Assembly: GCA_009918225.1 (NCBI GenBank)
Contig: RGEP01000117.1
Coordinates: 1 to 5,850 of the forward strand
Length of the DNA: 5,850 bases
Direction of reading: 5' to 3'
Origin: Betaproteobacteria bacterium
Lineage (GTDB): Bacteria > Pseudomonadota > Gammaproteobacteria > Burkholderiales > Burkholderiaceae_C
The notes under the pieces: model-generated
Seen by the model: only the letters and a program-made list of their open reading frames with translations
Told to the model about the DNA's origin: nothing
Database searches by the model: none
Program-made: the position numbers and the translations under genes
Part shown: piece after piece, positions 1-5,565 of the stretch
Numbering within the stretch: the first letter of the stretch is position 1
Layout of the letters: the number at the start of each line of letters is the position of its first letter

Positions 1-434
1 CAGTGCGCGTCAAAGTGCAGCAAGGCCATCGGCTGGCCGTAGCGCTGGCGGTACAGCTGCAGCAAGGGCAAGGTCACCGAGTGGTCACCACCCAACCACA
101 CCATGTGCTGCCGCGCGATCAGAGCGCGGGCCTGCGGCAACAGCGCCTGCCGCATGGCGGCCAAGGACGTGTTGGGCAGCATCAGGTCACCGTGGTCCTC
201 CAGATGGGCCAGGGGCGAGACTTCAAAAACCGGATGATGGCCGTCACACAACATGTGGCTGGCCTGGCGAATCGCTGCAGGCCCATGCCGAGCGCCGCTG
301 CGGTTGGTAACCGATCCGTCCCAGGGCAGGCCGGCCAGGCCATAGGGGGCCGGCAGACCGCTGGCCGAAGAGGCAAGTTGTGTAGCGGCGCGCGCACGCA
401 GGAAGGTCGATTGGCTGGCGTAAGGGAACATCAT
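1..434 (-). CDS. speB: Agmatinase/ureohydrolase (SpeB family), N-terminal part
   Basis: The 144 codons visible before the left edge read as the N-terminal half of an arginase-fold ureohydrolase. Family landmarks in order are LPWD (residues 36-39, matching the 'GVPFD' strand), the loop SGARHGPAAIRQ (46-57), the first metal motif GGDHSVTLPLL (115-125) and the second motif HFDAH (140-144). His118, Asp142 and His144 are predicted ligands of the two-manganese centre; the next ligand, the Asp of DAHxD, lies outside the window. Agmatinase hydrolyses agmatine to putrescine and urea in the cytoplasm. The spacing and the RHGPAAIR loop favour agmatinase over arginase. Guanidinobutyrase or guanidinase relatives share these motifs, and the C-terminal half needed to separate them is missing. 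Two ATGs are adjacent (434 and 431). The first is chosen because AAAGAG lies 6 nt upstream of it. The gene is transcribed divergently from the receptor, so it probably belongs to another unit. Confidence 0.9.
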   Translation of the reverse strand, partial: MMFPYASQSTFLRARAATQLASSASGLPAPYGLAGLPWDGSVTNRSGARHGPAAIRQASHMLCDGHHPVFEVSPLAHLEDHGDLMLPNTSLAAMRQALLPQARALIARQHMVWLGGDHSVTLPLLQLYRQRYGQPMALLHFDAH

Positions 435-478
435 GTCGGGCTCTTTGGGCCCGCTGGCGGCTGGCGAGCAAACCCTTG

Positions 479-505
479 ACTGTAACGAGGCCTGCAGGGA
501 ATCAA
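479..505 (-). promoter_or_regulatory. Weak candidate promoter for the agmatinase gene
   Basis: On the minus strand TTGATT (505-500) is followed by a 15-nt spacer and TACAGT (484-479). Each hexamer matches the sigma-70 consensus at 4 of 6 positions. The spacer is shorter than the preferred 16-18 nt. The predicted start would lie roughly 40 nt upstream of the ATG at 434. This was found by eye only and could be chance. Confidence 0.2.
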
Positions 506-523
506 CCCCCGGAGCAGCCCTGC

Positions 524-552
524 TTGCGGTGTTGGTGCTGGGTGTGCATACT
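524..552 (+). promoter_or_regulatory. Weak candidate promoter for the receptor gene
   Basis: TTGCGG (524-529), a 17-nt spacer and CATACT (547-552) give a correctly spaced but poor sigma-70 match (3/6 and 4/6). If real, it would leave a leader of about 135 nt carrying both inverted repeats at 602-620 and 633-654. The small palindrome at 513-524 abuts the -35 box. An alternative sigma factor or activator-dependent promoter is equally possible. Confidence 0.2.
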
Positions 553-601
553 TTGGATCACCGAGGCATGTTCCTTGGGCCAATGGAATAGAGCGTGGGA
601 T

Positions 602-620
602 TGCACCCTCAAGGGGTGCA
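602..620. repeat. Perfect inverted repeat, 7-bp arms
   Basis: TGCACCC and GGGTGCA flank the 5-nt centre TCAAG. It lies 75 nt upstream of the receptor ATG and 12 nt before a second perfect repeat. It could be a dimeric repressor operator or, if transcribed, an RNA stem-loop. The sequence alone does not decide which. Confidence 0.65.
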
Positions 621-632
621 CGACTCTGGCGC

Positions 633-654
633 GACATGGACTCAGTTCCATGTC
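633..654. repeat. Perfect inverted repeat, 8-bp arms
   Basis: GACATGGA and TCCATGTC flank the 6-nt centre CTCAGT. The right arm ends 27 nt before the ribosome binding site of the receptor. As RNA it would form a stable 8-bp stem with a 6-nt loop in the leader. As DNA it has the size and symmetry of an operator. It contains ATG triplets, but no supported short open reading frame was seen. Confidence 0.65.
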
Positions 655-681
655 TGCAGGTGTAAACCGAGCATCGCGTTC

Positions 682-686
682 AGGAG
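682..686 (+). promoter_or_regulatory. Ribosome binding site deciding the receptor start
   Basis: AGGAG stands 8 nt before the ATG at 695. It fixes this ATG as the start, although the same frame stays open upstream to position 476. The protein beginning here has a normal signal peptide, whereas the upstream extension resembles no secretory leader. Confidence 0.85.
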
Positions 687-694
687 AGTCGCCC

Positions 695-3136
695 ATGAAA
701 TCCCCGCGTACCCCCATTGCCTGCGCTGCGCAGGCCCTGTGCACCGTCGGCCTGGTTACCCTGGCCCTGCCGCCAGCAACCGCCCAGACCCCCGTCACAC
801 CCGCGGCCACGGGCGCTGCGACCGGCGCTAAACCGGTGACGGCAGACCCTCAACAAATCACGGTCACGGCGACCCGTCGTGACGAAGCAGCGCACCGCAT
901 TCCCTTGAACATCAGCGCGATGTCCGAGGACGAACTGCGTGACCAGAACATCACCGATGCCAAAAAACTCATCGCCGCCAGTGATGCCATCAATGCGCCA
1001 GGCAACAGTGCGCGCTTTGCCGACTCGGTGACGGTACGCGGCTTGAACGTGTCTCCAGTGGCCGCCAATAACCTGGAGCAGTTCATTCGCTCCACGCTGG
1101 CTTACTACCTGGACGACACCATGTTGCCGCACCTGGGTTACCGCATCAAGGATATCGCTCGCGTGGAGACCTTGCTGGGTCCGCAGGGCACGCTCTACGG
1201 CGCAGGAAGCCTGGGGGGCACCATACGCTTCGTGTCCAACCAACCCAAGCTGGGCAAGACCGAAGGCCGGATCAACACCTCCTTCTATCAAAGCAAGAAC
1301 GGTGGGCTGTCCAACGACACCGATGGTGTGGTCAACCTGCCGCTGGGGGAGAACCTGGCCCTGCGCGCCTCCATGGCCCGTCTGGATGAAAAGGGCTACA
1401 CCGATCGCCTGTCCAACCCCCCGTGGCGCACGGGCACCTGGGCCTGGTCGACCAAGCCCGATCCAAATCGAAACCTCTACGAGGATGATGATTGGCAAAA
1501 GGTGAATACAGGGCGCATTGCACTGCGGTGGCGGCTAACGCCCACCGCAGAGCTGACCTTCACCCATGCGCAGCAGAGCCAACTGGCCAACGGCAGCAAC
1601 GGCGCCAGCGTCACGCCTTTGAACATCGCCAACGCCACCACCCCAGCGCAGATTGATGCAGCGTGGCGACTGGGTCGCAGTTGCACAGCGCAAGGCATCG
1701 CCTGCACCTATAAGGTGGCCACCGAGTCGCCCTATGTCCTCAACGACCACACGATCGTGTCGCGCTACCCAGAGTTCGCCGATCGCAGTTTCAGGCTCGA
1801 CAGCGTCGACCTGGACGTCAACCTGGGCTTTGCCAAGCTGCACTCCAACACTTCGCGCTTTCGCGATGCACGCGTGGGCCAAGCCGACTACGCTCGCCAG
1901 GGCAACCTGTTCTACAACTGGTTCACGGCCGGAAACATCCAGCGGTCAAACAACTCGCTGTACATGACCTTCGACAACACCTACACGGGCACGACACATG
2001 AAACCCGCTTGGTGTCCACCGGGTCGGGCCCCTTGGCTTGGGTGGCCGGCATCTTCGTGATGCAGCAAAAGCGCAACTACAAATTCGACGAGATGTTCCC
2101 CGGCCTGGACACGCTGCCCTCGCAGGGCGACTTCATCTCGATTGCCGCGCAGGGTGGGCGCAAGGCCTTGGGCGGTGTTACCGACTCGGGGTATGCCGAA
2201 GACCTGGGCAGCCAGTACCGCGAGAAGGCGGTGTTCGGCGAAGTAAGCTATGCGCTCAGTCCCCTTCTGAAGATGACCTACGGCACCCGCGTGTTCAGCT
2301 ATGAGGACACCGGTACCGCCTTCGTGTTCGACTATGCCGGTGGCCTGGCCGACAACAACTCGCGGGCTACCAGCAGTGGCAGCAGCAAGGCCATCCACAA
2401 GCTCAACCTGGTCTACACCCTCAATCCGGATCTGCTGAGCTATCTGACCTACTCACAGGGCTTTCGCCGCGGCGGTAACAACGGCTTCAAGAGCTTTCCC
2501 AGCAAGAACCAGATCGTCGCCCCGGACACCAACGGTTACGCACCCGACACCACCAACAACCTGGAACTGGGGCTCAAGGGCTTCCTGATGGACCGCCGCC
2601 TGCTGCTGCAGACGGCGGTCTACCGCATCGACTGGAAGAATGTACAGACCTACTATTCGCAGGGCTTGCCCGACCCCTTCGGCCTGGGGATTGACTTCCC
2701 CATCAACGGCACGACCAACGGTCCCAACGCACGGTCCATGGGCGGTGAGCTCTCGGCACGCTTGGCACTGAGTGAAAACTGGCAAACCCATTTCAGCGCG
2801 GCCACCACGCAAGCCGAGTGGACCTCCACGCTCAAGCGCTGCACCTACATCGCCAACAACCGTCCTGAAGACTGCCGCACCTGGACCGCGGGTGGAAAGC
2901 TTTACGGCGCCCCGAGCTTGAAATACACCATGGGCGTTCAGTACAACCGCTTGTTGGGCAGTGGTCATGAGTTCAGTTCCAGCTTGAGCCGGCGCTGGGT
3001 AGGCAAGATCTCAATGCCAGTGCCAGCCTGGCCAAAGGGCCGTGGAGCGCCACCCTATGGGGACAGAACCTGGCCAACACCCGGGCCCTGGTGTCCATCC
3101 AGAACGCCTATGACCAAGTGGTCGGTCCGCGCCTGA
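695..3136 (+). CDS. TonB-dependent outer-membrane receptor, C-terminus frameshifted
   Basis: This receptor moves a scarce or large solute across the outer membrane using TonB-ExbB-ExbD energy. Residues 1-30 form a signal peptide (Lys2, Arg5, a hydrophobic core, and cleavage after Ala-Thr-Ala before Gln31). A TonB box ITVTA lies at residues 55-59. The plug domain runs to about residue 185 and includes VRGLNVSP and the signature GPQGTLYGAGSLGG at 162-175. The rest is a beta-barrel with the typical YSQGFRRGGNNGF strand and a late LELGLKG strand. Two close cysteine pairs (330/337 and 716/727) may form loop disulfides. As given, 813 residues are read, but after about residue 770 the frame turns into a Pro/Trp-rich nonsense tail. 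One restored base near 3005 gives an 830-residue protein ending in NLGYRF at 3186. The substrate cannot be read from sequence. The neighbouring amino-sugar genes hint at saccharides, but siderophore-like substrates remain possible. It is convergent with those genes, so not in their operon. Confidence 0.9.
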   Translation: MKSPRTPIACAAQALCTVGLVTLALPPATAQTPVTPAATGAATGAKPVTADPQQITVTATRRDEAAHRIPLNISAMSEDELRDQNITDAKKLIAASDAINAPGNSARFADSVTVRGLNVSPVAANNLEQFIRSTLAYYLDDTMLPHLGYRIKDIARVETLLGPQGTLYGAGSLGGTIRFVSNQPKLGKTEGRINTSFYQSKNGGLSNDTDGVVNLPLGENLALRASMARLDEKGYTDRLSNPPWRTGTWAWSTKPDPNRNLYEDDDWQKVNTGRIALRWRLTPTAELTFTHAQQSQLANGSNGASVTPLNIANATTPAQIDAAWRLGRSCTAQGIACTYKVATESPYVLNDHTIVSRYPEFADRSFRLDSVDLDVNLGFAKLHSNTSRFRDARVGQADYARQGNLFYNWFTAGNIQRSNNSLYMTFDNTYTGTTHETRLVSTGSGPLAWVAGIFVMQQKRNYKFDEMFPGLDTLPSQGDFISIAAQGGRKALGGVTDSGYAEDLGSQYREKAVFGEVSYALSPLLKMTYGTRVFSYEDTGTAFVFDYAGGLADNNSRATSSGSSKAIHKLNLVYTLNPDLLSYLTYSQGFRRGGNNGFKSFPSKNQIVAPDTNGYAPDTTNNLELGLKGFLMDRRLLLQTAVYRIDWKNVQTYYSQGLPDPFGLGIDFPINGTTNGPNARSMGGELSARLALSENWQTHFSAATTQAEWTSTLKRCTYIANNRPEDCRTWTAGGKLYGAPSLKYTMGVQYNRLLGSGHEFSSSLSRRWVGKISMPVPAWPKGRGAPPYGDRTWPTPGPWCPSRTPMTKWSVRA

Positions 3137-3186
3137 TCTTCAGCCCGCCGCGAACGGTGGGTCTGAACCTGGGCTACCGCTTCTGA
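3007..3186 (+). other. Out-of-frame C-terminal end of the receptor
   Basis: In the frame one base back from that of the receptor, this stretch encodes DLNASASLAKG, then SATLWGQNLANTRALVS, and finishes with VGLNLGYRF and a TGA at 3184-3186. This is the classic end of a TonB-dependent receptor: a 'WGQNL' penultimate hairpin and a last strand closing on Phe, the signal read by the BAM complex. In this frame the nearest upstream stop is at 2968-2970, so it has no start of its own. It can only be the displaced 3' end of the gene starting at 695. Confidence 0.9.
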
Positions 3187-3197
3187 GGCCTGGGGCC

Positions 3198-3223
3198 CGC
3201 GTGCTTCAGCCCTGAAGGGCGCG
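3198..3223. terminator. Hairpin between convergent genes, possible bidirectional terminator
   Basis: CTTCA (3204-3208) pairs with TGAAG (3213-3217) around the loop GCCC. Outside one G-G mismatch, the stem continues with CGCG pairing to CGCG plus one T-G wobble (3198-3202 with 3219-3223). The hairpin begins 12 nt after the restored receptor stop and covers the stop codon of the hydrolase gene (3206-3208). No T-run follows on either strand, so it is not a textbook intrinsic terminator. It may work with Rho or simply protect the 3' ends. Confidence 0.4.
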
Positions 3224-4627
3224 GCGCCACAAGGCGCTGAGCACGCGGCCTTCGTCTGGTGCCAGCGAGGTCCAATCGAGCTTGGGGTTATAGGGTGAAC
3301 GGCTCGGGCTGCCCAGCAGCACGATCAGGCCGTTGCGCCGCACGGGGTCCAGGGCAAAGGTGCCCAGCAGTCCGTAGGCATCGCCGAGGTGGCCCCAGCC
3401 GCTGAAGCCCCCACCTTCAACGAGCCGATCGCCCCGGCCGGGCCCGCTGCGGTCGGTAAACCGTTGCGGGCCCAGCGCCCAGGACACCATCGCCTCGTCC
3501 AAGGTGTCGCCGTTGGGCACCTGCGCCTCGTAGCGCCACTGTTCCGTGCTGAGCAGGCGCATCGCGTTTTCGCTGATCAGCAATTGGCCACCATGTCGAC
3601 CGCCATTGAGCAACATTTGCATCAATACGCCCAGGTCATCACAGGAAATGCGCAAGCCGCCCTGGGGGCTGAACACCGTGGCATTGCTCCCGGGCACATA
3701 GCGGTCCAGGCCCACCGGCGCGGGCGGCCGGCCGGCGCGGTAATCGTCAACCTGCGGCCACCAGGGACCCTCGGGCTCCCAGATCTCACGCTCGCCGTCC
3801 AAGCGTCGTCGACGGTACAAGGTCGCCAGGTCCTGCAGCTCATCATCGGCCAGCGCCGAGGGCAGAAAACCGCCTCTGAGTCCCAGCGGTTGCAACACCA
3901 GGCGGCGCATCAGTTGATCGAAACGCTCGCCGGTGACCCGCTCCATCACGGTACCCACCACACCCCAGTTCAGGTTCACATAGTTGAACCAGGTGCCCGG
4001 CGCGCGCTGTCGCCGCCAGCTCAAGCCGCCACGGTACAGAGACCCGGCTGGGTGCAGCACCTCGCGCAGCACCACAGCGGGGCCCCAAACGTAGCCGCCC
4101 GCATCGCTCAAACCCGATCGGTGCGACATCAGCATCCGAAGGCTGATCGGCTGCTGCGCATAGTCCGGGTGGCGCAGCCGCCAGCCCAGCACATCACCCA
4201 CATCGGCGTCGATATCCAGCCGGCCCTGGTCCACCAGGCGCATCACCGCCACCGACACCACCAGCTTGGAAATCGAGGCCACGCGAAACAGGGTGCGCGG
4301 CGTGACGGGCCGGTCCAGCGCGCGGTCCTGGGGGTGAATCGTGCGCCGGCCATGGTGGCTGCGGTAGACCACCTGTCCATTGCGCACGGCCAAGGTGCAG
4401 AGCTGACCCCAAGCACCTGGGTGGTCACCGACCAAGGCTTCCAGCTCACGGTGGAGGGTGGAGTACCGATCGGCCGACCGGGTAACGGCAGGCAAAGACG
4501 AGGACACCACGGGCGAAGCGGAAGGGGAAGCCGACGGGCTTGCCGACGAGGCGGAAACGGGCCCTGGCTTACCCGAGCTGCAGGCCGCCAATGCTGCCAA
4601 GGCCGAACTGCCCCCGATGTTGCTCAT
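3206..4627 (-). CDS. Beta-lactamase-fold serine hydrolase, probable lipoprotein
   Basis: This 473-residue protein belongs to the class C beta-lactamase/penicillin-binding-protein-like hydrolases (COG1680: AmpC, AmpH, EstB and relatives). Catalytic motifs in order are SxxK as Ser118-Ile-Ser-Lys121, an HRSGLSD segment near 169-175 (usually HTSGL), YxN as Tyr216-Val-Asn218, and HxG as His413-Leu-Gly415 in place of KTG. A possible lipobox LAAC ends at Cys16, followed by a Ser/Pro/Ala-rich linker to about residue 47. The family includes D,D-peptidases, peptide hydrolases and esterases, and the substrate cannot be assigned here. The ATG at 4627 is chosen because it overlaps the kinase stop as ATGA. 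An upstream ATG at 4705 would run 82 bp into the kinase gene and bury the lipobox. The signal is odd: no Lys or Arg precedes a short hydrophobic core, so export is uncertain. The linkage to an amino-sugar kinase suggests a role on peptidoglycan fragments. Confidence 0.88.
   Translation of the reverse strand: MSNIGGSSALAALAACSSGKPGPVSASSASPSASPSASPVVSSSLPAVTRSADRYSTLHRELEALVGDHPGAWGQLCTLAVRNGQVVYRSHHGRRTIHPQDRALDRPVTPRTLFRVASISKLVVSVAVMRLVDQGRLDIDADVGDVLGWRLRHPDYAQQPISLRMLMSHRSGLSDAGGYVWGPAVVLREVLHPAGSLYRGGLSWRRQRAPGTWFNYVNLNWGVVGTVMERVTGERFDQLMRRLVLQPLGLRGGFLPSALADDELQDLATLYRRRRLDGEREIWEPEGPWWPQVDDYRAGRPPAPVGLDRYVPGSNATVFSPQGGLRISCDDLGVLMQMLLNGGRHGGQLLISENAMRLLSTEQWRYEAQVPNGDTLDEAMVSWALGPQRFTDRSGPGRGDRLVEGGGFSGWGHLGDAYGLLGTFALDPVRRNGLIVLLGSPSRSPYNPKLDWTSLAPDEGRVLSALWRRALQG
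4624..4627 (-). other. ATGA stop/start overlap (translational coupling)
   Basis: On the minus strand the TGA of the kinase (4626-4624) shares bases with the ATG of the hydrolase (4627-4625). The only purine-rich stretch, GAAGG, sits 1 nt from the ATG, too close to be a good ribosome binding site. Re-initiation by ribosomes finishing the kinase is therefore the likely way the hydrolase is translated. Confidence 0.75.
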
Positions 4628-5565
4628 GCCTTCGGAGCCCACAAGGCCCAGGCCCGCCGTGCAGCCGCCAGTGAAGGGTCGATCTGCTTGAGCTCCAAGG
4701 GGCACTCGGCCGGCAGGCCAGCACGCACGCCCTGTCCCACCAAGGGGTGCAGCAAGAGCACACGCCCCGCAGCCACCACCGGCTTGGGCCCAAAGCGCCG
4801 GTGCAGCACGGCACCCAAACGGCCGATTTCAATGCCGGCGCGCCGCAGCAGCGAAGCCGCCTCGGCGTCGCCCAATTCCGCCGCTTCGGCCACGGCCAGC
4901 GCCAAGCGCCCCACTTCGCCGCGGTCGCGGCCGTAGATGAACTGCCGGGTGCTGGCCCAATCCGAGCCTCCGAGTTGCGCAAACAAGCAGCGCGCCATGG
5001 GGCTCTCCACCCATTGCCCAGGCCACTCGTCTTCACGGCGCCAAATTGTCGCCAACGCCTCTTTGGCAATCCAGTAACCCCCGCCCTCATCTCCCAGCAC
5101 GAAGCCTCGCCCACCGGCACGGTGCCACACGCCAGCCTCGTCGATGAAGGATGCGATGGAGCCCGTGCCGGCGTAAACAAGGTAGCCGGCACCCGGTTCA
5201 TGGGCTGCGCGAAACGCGATGTCCATGTCGCTGTGGCATTGCACGCAAGCGTCGGAAGTGCCCAGGCGCTGGGCCAAAAGGCCCGACAAGGCTTGTGCCG
5301 TTTCGGCCAGTGGCTCGCTCACACCGGTCACGCCAGCGTACACACCGGCCACCGGCCGGCCCGGCAACTGCTGCGCCACATGGCCGGCCAGGTCATGCAG
5401 GGCTTGAGCCAACTGCACACGGCCGGCCTCGGAGGCCAGGCTCATGCCACTAAATCCGCCCACCTGCCCTTGCGCCAGCACCTGCCCCTGCGCGTCCACC
5501 GCGGTCCAGCGGCACGCGGTTCCCCCGGCATCCAGTCCGAGGTAGATCACACCTTGATGAACCAT
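4624..5565 (-). CDS. N-acetylhexosamine kinase-like protein, BadF/BadG/BcrA/BcrD family
   Basis: This 313-residue protein has the ASKHA sugar-kinase fold, at normal family length. Phosphate-1 loop: LGLDAGGT (9-16), with DAGGT where DGGGT is commoner. A SDMDIAFRAAH segment (112-122) carries the acidic residues expected at the sugar/catalytic site. Phosphate-2: YAGTGS (131-136). It is followed by GGRGFVLGDEGGGYWIAKEA, the 'GWG..LGDEGSG' signature of NagK-like members. The late adenosine motif reads VVAAGRVLL (about 263-271), with Arg where the second Gly of 'AGGV' is usual. The likely reaction is ATP-dependent 6-phosphorylation of GlcNAc or a related amino sugar in the cytoplasm; MurNAc, glucosamine or other hexosamines cannot be excluded. 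The ATG at 5565 overlaps the upstream gene by 19 nt. A GTG at 5550 would give a GTGA overlap and lose five residues. Neither has a strong ribosome binding site, so coupling to the upstream gene is likely. Confidence 0.88.
   Translation of the reverse strand: MVHQGVIYLGLDAGGTACRWTAVDAQGQVLAQGQVGGFSGMSLASEAGRVQLAQALHDLAGHVAQQLPGRPVAGVYAGVTGVSEPLAETAQALSGLLAQRLGTSDACVQCHSDMDIAFRAAHEPGAGYLVYAGTGSIASFIDEAGVWHRAGGRGFVLGDEGGGYWIAKEALATIWRREDEWPGQWVESPMARCLFAQLGGSDWASTRQFIYGRDRGEVGRLALAVAEAAELGDAEAASLLRRAGIEIGRLGAVLHRRFGPKPVVAAGRVLLLHPLVGQGVRAGLPAECPLELKQIDPSLAAARRAWALWAPKA

Larger units (their letters stand above)
435..694. promoter_or_regulatory. Divergent intergenic region
   Basis: About 260 bp separate the start codons of the agmatinase-like gene (minus) and the receptor (plus). 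Open frames across it are chance extensions of the flanking frames, and no protein family is recognisable in them. It must hold both promoters, but no strong sigma-70 boxes are visible. It contains two perfect inverted repeats (602-620, 633-654), a smaller palindrome AGCAGccCTGCT at 513-524, and the 8-bp palindrome CCTGCAGG at 491-498. No tRNA or recognisable riboswitch was seen. Confidence 0.6.

Noticed and set aside
3..479. A 158-codon plus-strand frame at the left edge
   Set aside because: It is antisense to the agmatinase motifs GGDHS and HFDAH, which identify the minus strand as coding.
476..694. Upstream extension of the receptor frame (73 more codons)
   Set aside because: The AGGAG at 682-686 and the signal peptide starting at 695 fix the start. 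The extension has no secretory character and would cover both inverted repeats.
680..1498. A 272-codon minus-strand frame opposite the receptor
   Set aside because: It is a shadow of the receptor's signal peptide and plug coding sequence, with no recognisable family and no good ribosome binding site seen.
2995..3015. Programmed ribosomal frameshifting in the receptor
   Set aside because: No X-XXY-YYZ slippery heptamer is present near the switch, and receptors are not known to use it. A mutation or sequence error is simpler.
4458..4610. Acidic repeat-like plus-strand stretch opposite the SASP linker
   Set aside because: It is only the complement of the Ser/Ala/Pro codon repeats of the hydrolase linker. 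It is not a CRISPR array or an independent tandem repeat.
3389..4936. A 515-codon open frame on the plus strand opposite the hydrolase and kinase
   Set aside because: It is antisense to two genes with clear catalytic motifs, is rich in His, Gln, Arg and Ala as expected for GC-rich shadow frames, and shows no domain.
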